Of a DNA stretch of 64,000 nucleotides, positions 13,001-24,100 are shown piece by piece; position 1 is the first letter of the stretch; each line of letters opens with the position of its first letter. The notes under the pieces are model-generated. The model worked only from the letters and a program-made list of their open reading frames with translations. It did no database searches and was not told where the DNA came from. Where the stretch lies: NCBI GenBank assembly GCA_030248135.1, contig JASANC010003385.1:62001-126000 (forward strand), given 5' to 3'. The stretch is from Theristus sp. LFF4_11 (Eukaryota; Nematoda; Chromadorea; Monhysterida; Xyalidae). A program made the translations under genes and the position numbers.

Positions 13001-16000
13001 CAGACTTGAATTCATCAATCTCAAGCATCAAAGAAACGCAAAACCATTCATAATGTACGTTTCAAACAGAAAGCTGAAAGTGATAGTTTTTACCCAATTG
13101 GGTAAAATTGGGGTAAAAAAGCACCAGTTAAAAAAAACCAAAAACAAATTTAACTTCAGCGGCGCAAAAAAAATCGCGAGGACAAATTAACATTAATTTA
13201 CAAGTCTGGTTCAAACACAAAAAAGAAAAACGTCTACAGAAAGACTACAGTGTAGATTTTTTACCCATTTATAAGGGTTAGTAATGAGTCAATTGTAAAA
13301 TTTGCTTACAGATATGAATTCGGCGCATTTGGGAACTCCTAGGAAGGGGTTTTAAAAACTGTTTTCAAACTTATTTATTACTATGAAACGAAAACGTCTG
13401 AAAACGGTAAAAAGATCCATGTTTCACCCATTTTTGGGTGAGAAAGTGGTCCGTTACAAAATATAATAACGTATTGAAGTACAGCAGTTGTAAAGCTATT
13501 AGAATTAAAATTAAAATTAGAAATTAAAACAAAAAATCACTGGAAAACGCAAAAAAATGTTTTTGCCCAATTTTTGGGCAAAAAATGCCTGGGGCAAAAA
13601 TCTAAAATTAGATTCGTATTGAGCGATGTCGAAAAACCCCTGGAGAATTAACAATTAAAATTAAAAGTGGTTTCTGAACTGATTTTTTTCACTGTGAAAC
13701 GAAAACATATGAAAAAAGCAAAAAATCAACATTTTACCCATTTTTTTGAGTGAGCAAGCGGTCAGTTGCAAAATATAAAAACTGATTCAAGTACAACGGT
13801 TGTAAAGTAGCTTTTTTAATAAAATCTACGCATAAAATTAAAACATTAAAACAAAAAACACTGAAAAACGCTAAAAATGTGTTTTTGCCCAATTTTTGGG
13901 CCAAAAAATGCTCGGAGCGAAAATCTAAGGTCAGATTCGAATTCAGCGACCCCGAAAACCCCCCTATAGAACCAAAAATGAAAGACAAAAATTTGTTTTT
14001 ATGAGCTCAAAAAATGTTTTAAAAAAATGACGTAATTTTTCAAAAAAAGTAATTTTAACTAGCGTCGTAGCGCCTCAGGGACCCCTTGCAAGGGCTCATT
14101 AATACAGGGCCTTAAAGAACTCCGCAAGATCTTTCACGTGAATACTGTGTGAGGTTCCAGAAACTGTGCAACAACGAGATACGGTAGGGCTAAAAAGGTA
14201 CACTTTGCAAAAAATCGCAAAAAATCGAGGGTTTTTTTAACTTCCGCACCCTAAAAACGACCTTTATAGGCATAATCAGGGGGTACTCAGGGGGTAAACC
14301 TGAAGCGCCTTGATTAGTAGAATGTCCCTGCACCCTTGGTTTAAAAACTTTCCCATGTAGCGCTAGACCCCCCCACTCTTATTTGCAAACGGTGTTAATT
14401 CTTTTCTATTGAGCCCGATCCCATTCTTTTTTTCAGCGGACTTGAATCATTCAATCAATCAATCAATCAATTTTGTCGATGAACTCTTCTTTTGTTGAAA
14501 CGCAGTCGAAAAATTTGTGCAGAGTTTCTTTCATTTGAAATTTTAAGAAGAAAAAATCTGTCCAAGATACAAATGGTGTACTGTACTGACCAAGCTTGCA
14601 TGATCAGTCCAGGTCGCTGGCGAGAACTAGAACTTGCCTGGTAGGGTTGTTAAAAAAAACAAAAATCGTCATTTTTGTTGAAAAAAAATTTAAAAAAAAA
14701 AATTTAAAAATCAAAGTTGTGCTAAATCAATCAGGGAGTCCGAAGAACCACATATGATATGCAAGCGCCTCCCGAATGACTCCCATATGACGGAACTTTG
14801 CAGATTTTGTTTTGGTGACCTCAATTACCCCTTTTCCAAACCGTCACCATGCCTCTTCTTGTGTTTTGACCTCCAAAACGTCACTAATTGTCCCCAGCTA
14901 AACTAATGCTAAAGTGAAGACAAACATACCGCCTTGAAATTCGATCAATTCTTCTGATGGTGTTGCGACGACACGACACGAAGCAGCAAGCAACCAGACA
15001 ACGTAGCGCTTGCAAACGGAGCAGCGAGCACAATCGGACGCTCTGCGAGGCGAATCGTCACCTTATCTGCATCGGAAATGGTAGGCCAAGCTTTGGGACG
15101 CTCAAAAACTTCATCGCAGATGTTGTCGTAGCCTAAAATCAGTCGGTAAAACGGCCCAAAATCGACTGCTAAAGGTTTTACGAGGTATAATCAAAGAAAA
15201 TTTTTGTTGAACTTTCGAAAAATTTTGCCAAAATTGAGGTTTTCAGAGCATATTAGAGGAAAATTTTTCGAATTTTTTTTAAAAAAAAATCGGCATTTTT
15301 GTTTTTTTTTAATCACTTTTTTTTCAAAAAAAAATTTTCATTTTTGTTTAACAACCCTATTGCCTGGTCACTCAGTATCTTGAACATTTTTTGTTTGTTT
15401 GACAGAAAACATGGATAAAGCGAGTTCGCCGCGCTTTTTTTCTCTCCAACCGCCGTCGCATTTGCACTCAGGCCGCGGCCGCTGCGCCCAACGGTACACG
15501 GCGCTGCCGGTTTTAGTGAGCGCCGCCGACGGTGGCTCGCTACGCACGGCGGTGCTTCAACTGCCGGCCGGCTGCGAGTGTCGTGTGCCCGCCGGCTCAC
15601 CGTTGCAACAGACGGCGCAGCCGAAAACGCACGGCACTTGCACGCAACACAGCCACCGGACGCCCGACGGCGAATTGGCGGAGTTGTGCGCCACGTGCGA
15701 GTCGGAGCTGGTGAACACGCCCGATTATCTGCCGCAGAGGATACGACAAGTGCGCTGCGGCAGCGGCCGTTGCTTGAACGGTATTTAGCTTTTCGTGCGA
15801 AGGAGGCGCAATAAATGTTGAATGATGCGTGGAAATGCCGCACAGCTAAAAAAAACCTACGTTGCTTGCGTTCGCGGCGACATTTCGTTGCATGTTCTTT
15901 GAAAAAAAGACAAGGAATTACAATTTTGCGTCAAAGTACAATTGAAATTAAAATGTACAATTCGTCAGCTCACGTTTTGCTGGCTCTTTATGTCATGCTA

Positions 16001-16469
16001 AAACCACGTCGTTTTGCTAAATAAGCTCTACTCAAGTGTGCTAGTTTCGTAGTTTGACGGTGTGGTCGGTGGTTGACACACTCCCACAGGATACTTTTTG
16101 TGGTTGCAAGTGAACCGTTTTCCCTCATGCATGAATGAATTCGCTCATTTCCCTCTTGCGATTGATTGGTTGGTTGCATCGGAGCTGGACATGTGCTGAA
16201 CGGTGCGATTCGTGGGTTCGATTGGAACTGGTGTTTCCAGTGATTATTTTCCAATGATGATTTCCAGCCAGTCGTTTCAATGCTCAGGCCACGGTTTCTG
16301 TCGTGCGCACGTGATCAACGTCAATTTGGTGCAGCGAATCGAACACGGCGATGTCGAGTTCAGGGACGTCCAGCGGGACGTATCCGTCGGATGTGAATGT
16401 TGGCTGCAAAGTCCAACAGAACAGTTCATGTCTGCGGTTCGCCGGATGACCCCGAGCATTTTTTCGTGA
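10007..16469 (+). CDS. Secreted cysteine-rich ligand with two tandem IL-17-like domains
   Basis: Exons are 10007-10109, 10999-11163, 15472-15780 and 16288-16469; every junction is GT-AG and the 252-codon frame is open throughout. Exon 1 encodes a signal peptide (TVATIILLVVFTV core). Domain 1 runs LCQQC, LPSNYRPKMLRQVTC, CLEGRGRC and LPAGCEC. Domain 2 repeats the plan with LCATC, YLPQRIRQVRC, CLNGHGFC and VSVGCEC. The order of proline-rich strand, Cys cluster and terminal VGCxC fits the IL-17 cystine-knot family, which acts as an extracellular ligand for SEFIR-type receptors; that assignment is my inference. Both domains are split by a phase-1 intron at the same Gly of CL(E/N)G. Intron 2 is 4.3 kb and holds a giant palindrome; intron 1 holds a MITE. 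Another cystine-knot family is possible. Confidence 0.8.
10471..10739 (+). mobile_element. MITE family 1, copy b
   Basis: It starts TACGGAATG and ends CGGCCATACTGTA, with the full family interior. It lies in intron 1 of the IL-17-like gene. Confidence 0.85.
11250..14423. mobile_element. 3.2-kb giant palindrome (foldback element) inside intron 2 of the IL-17-like gene
   Basis: The left arm (about 11250-12760) is the reverse complement of the right arm (about 12960-14423) almost base for base, around a 200-bp unique centre. Matching landmarks are ATCGGG and CAAATAAGAGTGGGGGG at the ends, CTACTAATCAAGGCGC inside, and CCAAAAGGGTAAA at the inner border. Each arm carries at least two tandem units of about 330 bp (for example 11718-12050 and 12050-12370), each with a local AAAAATTGGGCAAAAAC hairpin. 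No transposase-like frame is visible. No clear target-site duplication was found at either edge. Confidence 0.9.
14447..14471. repeat. (ATCA)n microsatellite
   Basis: About six AATC units lie just outside the right edge of the giant palindrome. Confidence 0.8.
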
Positions 16470-16960
16470 TCTATGCACAGTTGCAACCAATCAGCTGTCA
16501 GCCTGTAATTTAGAGTTCAACTGTATTTTTCAATTGGACAGACGACGCGTTGCTGTGCAATCCTACAACAGTTTCTGCTCTTCTCGCCCACATTCTCAGA
16601 CAGGGATAACTTTTATTTGGATCTTTCACGGATTTATTTGGTCCGAAAAATTGCACCACGACCACACTGAGATACGTTTATTGCGAAAACGCCCATCAAT
16701 GTTTTGATTTGTCTGTGGAGTCAGTCAAACAATCAGAACTGTGCAATCATTGAGCGAACATTGTGATAATCTAACGTGCTGATTGGCTGCTTCAACCATG
16801 ACCAGTCAGCACGCAGCTAAAACCAAACACGAACACTATCAAACTGACAACGTTTGCATAACAACAACGCTGCATTGAGACTAAACGTAATAACATTCTG
16901 AACAAGCTGAAACTACATTGCACGGGCATGCGCAAAGTAATAAATTAGCCAAGTAAATCA

Positions 16961-19900
16961 TCAGTCCTGCCGCTCTTGGAAGTCAAAACCGTTTTCCAAC
17001 AACGCCTCCAAAGTCGTGTTTTCCAAGAAGAATACCTGAGAAAACACACTGAAACGTGTAAAATGCAACCAGTATCAAGCAACAATTCAGCAAGCCCACA
17101 ACTGATCTGCTGCAATGAACGGTTATGGACCAACCAACACCGTCCAATTCAAATGTAGCCAATTAGCAAGTTGCCCAGCCAAACCTGTTGTCGAATGTAT
17201 CGTACGAATCGACTGACGAGCACCGGGCTGACGACTGTGCAGTCATGGAACTGTCGCCATACGGTGGCCGCAAGTTCTTTGTCGTCGCCGAGAACACTCT
17301 GCAAGAATGCTTTCACGATTCTGATCAAATGCGCAACCTGTCTAGAGCCAGTTTATTGCACACTCGTCTCGACCTGACTGACACACTAAAGACTCTTTCG
17401 GATTGTCAAGGAGGATTATTATGTGCATCTATTTGACGACCACAAAAGGTGCCTCAAAAACGTGTCGACACTGAACCGGTAATACACCGGCTGGGCACAC
17501 AGTTTTGACATATGACTGCGTGGTCGCGTTTGATTGTGATTTGCACTGAGATCGTGATGCTGCAAGGACACTGGATGAACATGAACAGTCAGCATTCGTT
17601 CAAGACGTCAAAATGCTGAATCACATTTGCAGTTTCAGTCACCAGTATATCAATTGATGAGCAAAAGACTGATTTGGATTTTTTTCTGTCGTGCGATCTG
17701 ATTGCTCGCCTAGCAATCTATCTATGACCTATTTTTTCAAACGTGTCCCACTGAAATGACGTCATGTGCCGCCAAACATGCGCTTGTCGTTCAAAGCATA
17801 TCAGACTTTCCGTTTAGCCGATTTCTTCCCGTAAATAAATGGTGAATGTTGAATCAGTCACACCAAACTGACATTTTAGTGCCTGTACTTTGACAAACGG
17901 GCGTTTTTAAAGCACATGACGTCATTTTAGTCAGGACACGTTTGAATAAATCCACAATAGATACTTTATGCCACCTCTCAACTTCTCATCTTTGTTCTCC
18001 TATCCGTGACCACTGTCCGAACACAGTCTTCGTGTTGTGGATGTGCTCGACCAACATTGTTGCTCACGTGCAGCCTGGCTGACGCTAAGTTGCTGCGATG
18101 CGACAGCTTTCCGCAGTGGCAGTAATCAGCAACAACATCAACAATCAACCGAATTGTATGACCGTTCTTGGCGTTTTGGCCTTTTTCGAACATCAGACGC
18201 AGAGGAGGGCTGGGCCTCCTCAGTGATGTGCCTCTCCGGAACTAAACCCACAAAAACACACGCTGGACAGAAAACCCACAAAATCACGCACCAATTCCAA
18301 ATCGATCGTCAGAAACACGTTCAATGAGCGCAGTTGGTCGTCTGACAGTTGCCGTCGGATGCCTCGATCGGCGAGTTGAATCTGAGAGAAAAAAAGCAGA
18401 AAAACGCTGCAAGAATGTCAAACGGGTCTACATTGCCGTCTGGTGTTTGCATTGAAAACTGGGCCGATTAGTCCCTAAAATACCTGCACTAAAACGAACA
18501 GGGTGAAATCAACTTTTGAGCCAACGGAGAACGGAGAAGATAGCTTCAACAATATTCGGTCCTGACACGATTTTGCACTCTTACTGTGCACATAGGTAAA
18601 CAACAAAACAATGAGACAGTAGGAAAGAAAAAGGGAACCACAGTTTTTGTTGATTGTTCTTTGAAAATGAAATACTCCGATCCGTTGAAACGTTTCCAAA
18701 ACTGAAGCGGCAAACCAATATCTACCGACAACGCTTCCCGTCTCGTCTCCACATCGTTCCACAGATTCAAGTAGATCGAGTCACGCAGTCGCTCAAACGT
18801 GTCTGCATTCAACGGTGGCTGTTGTCGCTGCATTCGATACAGCAGCAACCTGGCAAATGAGCGCACTCTGTCGTGAACGTGAACCCCACCTTGCTATTAT
18901 AGCACCAGCTGGCATCGACTGCCAGCTGGTTTGCGCCAATTCAGCCTCACAAACTTACTGTTGCCAAGGTTCACAATGAATCCCAGCTAATAATTTGCGT
19001 TGCGTTTCTGGTTAGTAATCAGCAATGGTTCATGAGAATGAGAGAATAAACAATCACGATGTTGCAAAGAACAACATGACACGACAACTCGATTGTTTTC
19101 TGTTTTGCACTCTCACTTCTTACTTCTCATTTCAGCACTCACCAAACGTGCATGGCCGTAACGCGGAACCAGGTCAGAAACGAGTCCGGCAGATCGAAAA
19201 CTAGAAATTTCAAAATCACAATTTTTCCAATATAAAGCGAGCAATACAAAGTGACAAACACCAAATAGCCCCAGCAAAACAACTTACTTTCGCAGAACTT
19301 TTCAAAATCCAAGTCGTGTGCGCACGAGTCATACATGATAACGGCCGCGTTGTCTACTGCCTGCGAAATTTATACGTTTTCTATAACAATACGACTCTGT
19401 CGAAATTTTTTATTCGAACTCGAACGAACGAACATTTTGAGGCGATGTTGTTTTAGCCAGGCCAGGGCTAACCCAGCAAAGCGTCCAACACACACCGTCC
19501 AGCAGGGCGCCCATCGAGTACTTCAACGGTCATTAAGTGGCCATGCACCCGTCAACGATGCTTGATAGGCTGAACACGTGGGGTCTAACGCAGCGCTACC
19601 ACGCGGCCACGAGGGTGACATTTGAATATGAACGAACGTGCGACCAGTTTTTTATCATGAAGTGTAAAAATCTGGCGTTCGCACAATCGTTGTCACGTAG
19701 GCCTGGCTACCGCATGAAACACGACTCGAGCGATCGAGCCTCGCCGAAGGCTGCAGGCACTGAATGACAGAAAAAACCTCGATACGTGTCCCCTTGACGG
19801 CGGCCTGCGCGCTTCGCTGGATTGGCTTTGGATAAAAACACATGGCACTGATTGGTGTTCGTGCGTTCGGATCGTTAAAAAACAACCTTGCAAAACCGAC

Positions 19901-20260
19901 CAGCTGCGAATGAGTCTGCTGTATTTTGCCGAAAATGCTCGATCGACTGACGGTCGTCGCAAACTCAAACTCGGCCAATCCGAACTGTTTCCGTTCCGTC
20001 GTCGGTGCAGTGCCCAATTTTGACGCGATTGCGTCATCATCGAATGCAATTGCAGTTTTGCCGTGCGTTCGTTTGTCGCCGTCAACCACTGTCGTGCAAA
20101 ACGTCCGCCGGAAACTATTGTTGACGTTGCATTTCGACTGGTTGCAAGGCACGAGTCTGGATGCTCGACAAAATAATCGTGTCGCCCGTTCGGTCATCCG
20201 TTTCAGTTTCATCGTATCTCGAGCGCACTGTCGACAGCCGAACACAGCGGTGCAGAACAT
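16961..20260 (-). CDS. UQCC1: Ubiquinol-cytochrome c reductase complex assembly factor 1 (CBP3-type chaperone)
   Basis: Exons are 20260-19901, 19360-19288, 19200-19143, 18849-18726, 18381-18292, 17298-17185 and 17035-16961, in frame, 297 residues. UQCC1 is a mitochondrial matrix factor that helps newly made cytochrome b enter complex III. Diagnostic stretches of the ubiquinol-cytochrome c chaperone domain are DLDFEKFCE, LPDSFLTWFRVTAMHVW, LWNDVETRREAL, GDDKELAATVWRQF and RFVRYIRQQ. The N terminus is rich in Arg, Ser and Thr, consistent with a mitochondrial presequence; the ATG at 20260 was chosen, but an upstream in-frame ATG at 20371 is possible. Intron 1 contains two SINE copies. The gene lies about 0.9 kb downstream of USP5 on the same strand. 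Confidence 0.88.
17738..17944. mobile_element. MITE family 3 (CAAACGTGTCC), copy a
   Basis: About 207 bp with terminal CAAACGTGTCC and GGACACGTTTG, then inner inverted repeats around TGAAATGACGTCAT and ATGACGTCATTTTAG. The centre contains CCGTTTAGCCGATTTCTTCC. It lies in intron 5 of UQCC1. Copy b, inverted, is at 52186. Confidence 0.85.
19451..19620 (-). repeat. tRNA-derived SINE, copy 3
   Basis: Read on the minus strand it gives the family head (CACCCTCGTGGCC) and the tail (GGGCGCCCTGCTGG, GCCCTGGCCTGGCTAAAA). The B-box region is decayed. It lies in UQCC1 intron 1. Confidence 0.75.
19690..19850 (+). repeat. tRNA-derived SINE, copy 4 (degenerate)
   Basis: It contains GATCGAGCCTCGCCGAAGG, GGCACTGAATGACAGAAAAA and GCGCGCTTCGCTGG, matching the family middle and tail. 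It lies in the same UQCC1 intron as copy 3 but in the opposite orientation. Confidence 0.65.
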
Positions 20261-21176
20261 TTCACTTTTGATTCTGTGTGAAGACCAATATCGGACGGAA
20301 AATCGATATATTACAGCAAAAAAATGCGCCATTGCACGAATGCCGGTTGGCTGGTTCACTTCTTTCGTCACCAGACAAACGTTTTTTGAATTGGTCGTTT
20401 GTGAATGGTTGTGGACTCAGTTTCTTGTGGCAGCCATTTAGCTCTCATCGGCATCTACTTTCACGACCGCAAAACGGCAGTCAATCAAAATGCACAATGT
20501 ATCGCGTGAGAAACGCGACTGAATGACACATTGACAAAGAAAACGGGCTTCCAAGGTAACCGAACTGGTTCCATTCACACATTTCATTTCATTTACGAAC
20601 ACTGGAACACAATACTGACATTACTCGGGCTTATCAAAAGAACAGGTTATACCCGTCTCGGCAGGACCAGCAAAAAGAAACGAAAACGACTGTTTCAATG
20701 AAATTATAATCACAATTTTAAGTAACTGAAATTATAATCACAATTTTACGTATATCTCAACATTATGGTGTGTGATTGACTGATCACAAGAATCAAGACT
20801 TCCAAAAACAAAAGAATAAACGCAGTAGAACAAAGCACAGGAAACACAACATGAAAACACAACACGACTGCTGAAACAACGAAAAAGGCACCAGTATGTC
20901 GGCCATTTTAAAAGCATATATATCTTGAGTCAACTACGAAATCCTCACAATCCACCATCTGTATCTAAAACTTGTCATCGTTTCACGTTTAACAACGATA
21001 AAACATAAAAGCAAGTAAGCAACGAACAACAAGTAAATGACAAACAAAACAAGCAACAGTCAGTGCTAACAGTGACGCTCTTTGTGTAGTCCGTCTTTGA
21101 GTGCTCAGACATAACACAAATGAACGAATGTAACAAAAACCAAAACATTTGAAAATTATCGAACATCGCAACACGT

Positions 21177-24100
21177 CTAGGACTGAGTTCGACGATAGAG
21201 GTAGAGGTAGCCGAGGCCAAACGGCGTTTTCTCACTACGGGCGACCTTTTCGTCGTTGAATAGCGCCCAGCCTTTCTGAAAAAAGTAACATTTCTATCAA
21301 GAGCAATGCCAACAGCTTCAAATGAAACATGCAACGGTTACACTGCGAGCGTGGCAACGAAAATGGACAATTATCTGCCCGCGTCTTCGGTTGCAACTGC
21401 GTAACGAAAACACCCTTTGAAAAGGCACCGTGTTCACATGATAATCACATTGGGTGTTAAAATGTTTTAAACTTTGGCATGTACTGCATTTACATGAACT
21501 CCGACGTTCACATGCAATGACCATTAATACAGCTTGTAAGACCATTGAGCGCACACGATCAAAAATTCAGTTAATGAGCCAGCTAGCTGTACGTAAACGG
21601 ACAATTCGAGGCATTTTGTTGACAGTGAATCAGCAAAACGTCAAACCAACGGACCAACCTCCGTTTTTACGTGGCAAACATAGTGCCCAGAGGACGTGCT
21701 CTTACCCATGTGCGAAACAAAACCGAGCAACTCATATTGGCCAGTAGCATTTGTGCTAGGCTGAGATACAGCTGCTGCCGGCATTTCGCCTGAAACAAAA
21801 ATGTGAACATTTGAAATAATAGCACAATACTCGCACGCAAATTTACTGTTGTGTGTGGGTCAGCTTGGTGCGGCCAGTGAGAAACGTATACTGACCGTGA
21901 GCAAATACGCGGACATGGCACGCGGATTAGCCATGCACCCAGCTGGTGTAAACCCAACATTTTTGTGTCACCAAGTCAAAACGCAGTCACAGCACTGGTG
22001 AAACTGCGCTGTTGTGTCACGATTTAAAGCAAGCAACACATGGGCTTACTGCCATATACACCATACCAGCAAATCGATACCGCTCTGCATTCCCACCTCC
22101 GTCTGCTGCGTCCGCTTCAGCTTCACCTAAAAATAGCACAAAGCCTGCAACAAATAGTGACGTTCTTTTCTCAGAAAACGCTTCAGATGATTGTCCATAA
22201 TTGGCGCCGCATGTCCAGGTTGATAGCCCTATTTTATTCATGCTCTGAACAAATTTAGAGAAACTGTCAAACACGGCTCTTACATCTGCAGTTCAACAGG
22301 ATTTCAATGTTCGACCTAAAAACCTACCAAAATAACTCGAAAACTATTCCCAAATCAGCAACCGAGTGTAGACGCAAACACGTTGCTGAAGTGGTCAAGC
22401 GGACGTACCAGACATCAGCCAGTTTGCAGCGGCCTCGATGTTTTGGTCGAACTTGCGGAGCGCCCTCACGACGGACACGCGATCGCCGAGGCCGAACTCA
22501 AGCAGCTGCTGCACCTTGGCCTCGTCGACGTCGTCGTTGCCTTGGATGGCGTTCGCGATCAGTGACTCGCTTGCTTGCGGGCCTGCATAAAACGATCATG
22601 AGAACAATAGACACGAATTGTTTCTCATAACGTTGGTAACGTGCGCGCATGAACACCGCGCACTTTCGCTCGAACACGTACACGTAAGTCGAATGTGGCA
22701 CCGGACGCAAACACACAGGCAATGTGTTTTGTTCCGTCTTAAGCGTCAGACAAATACACAAGGAAACAGGTTCCAATGCAGCAAACATAAAAGTGCGCCG
22801 CCACGTGCACAGTGCATCAATACATGTGGGTGGCAAAACAAATGACAAATGAGCCAATGGACGTAGTGCATACGAGAAAATCTGCAACTGAAACTGCCTC
22901 CGAATATGACACGCAACGCCCTCTGATTACGATCATCTCATTAAGCAACTTAGCACAAAAAAGGAAATAATTCCATTCTGAAATGTTTCCAGAACCTTGC
23001 GCCAAGTACGGCGTCAACTCGAGTCTCTCGACATCCGTCAATTCACCATCAAACTTGCTCGCCTCACCATAATCGTCCATCAAGAAACGCTGCAACAGAA
23101 AAGTTGTTGTGTGCTCTCAGAACACTCCAAAATCGCACCAGCGAGACAACAAAGCGAACCTTGACTTGGACGACGAGATATTTCGGGAATGTGATACGAA
23201 GCCGCTTTTGGATACCCGTATTCTCACCAGACACCGGCGATTTGTAGTCTGGAAAACAACAGAAAACCCGCATGGACTTGTGCTCGGTGCCACCAGATGA
23301 CGACACCACACTTGTCAGTTATAAGAAAGAAAAGAAAAGAAAAAAAGTAAAGTAAAGGCACAATGATTCAAGCACACCTGGAATGGTTTCGGACGAGAAG
23401 TGTTGCTCAATGAGCGCGCGCAGCGACAAAATGGGGCGCACCACCTGTGGTAATTGAGTTTCAAAAAAAAGTATGATAACTCACGCTGCAACCAACGAAC
23501 ACGAACGAATCGAAGAAAATCTTGCGCAAACTACGGAAACATCAGGTAACCTCGTCTGGCGTTGGCTCAGTGATTCCAGCTTCTTTCGCTTGTCTCCTTT
23601 TCTCGTCGAACTTCGCCACCTGCTCCTTATTTGTCACCAGTTCATCTCTGATTGCCACACCCAACACAGAGTCTTTGTTCTGCCGATAGCAGCATTGCCC
23701 ACTCACCAAGTCTTCCATTCGGTCTTCCAGCTGAAAAGAAACTGGCCAGTTGGCTTGTGCACTGATGAAGTCCTGGTCGCAATATTGTGTCCGGCACTCT
23801 CTTCACAAGTGATTTCAATTTGACATACGAATTTGCGCAACGCACCATGCAACGACCTTTTCTGGTGAACTTGTGGTTTGTAGAAGACAGAACGCTTTGT
23901 TTAGACGTCGATTTTTTGTGAAAAACACTTGTTAAAGTGGGACAAAAACCGTGTAACAAACCGGTATTTTCCAAAGAAAACGGCGTTTCTTCCTGCTGCC
24001 AACTTTAGGAAGGACTTTTATCCAATTGAATAGAGTAAAGTTTTCGGCGTTTGTAAGCGTTTCACTCAAATGTTGACAGCGAATGCACAACAGGATGACA

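Noticed and set aside
23642..23974. 110-codon minus-strand frame in USP5
   Set aside because: It crosses the microexon and intron in the wrong frame. The spliced model restores alignment with the USP family.
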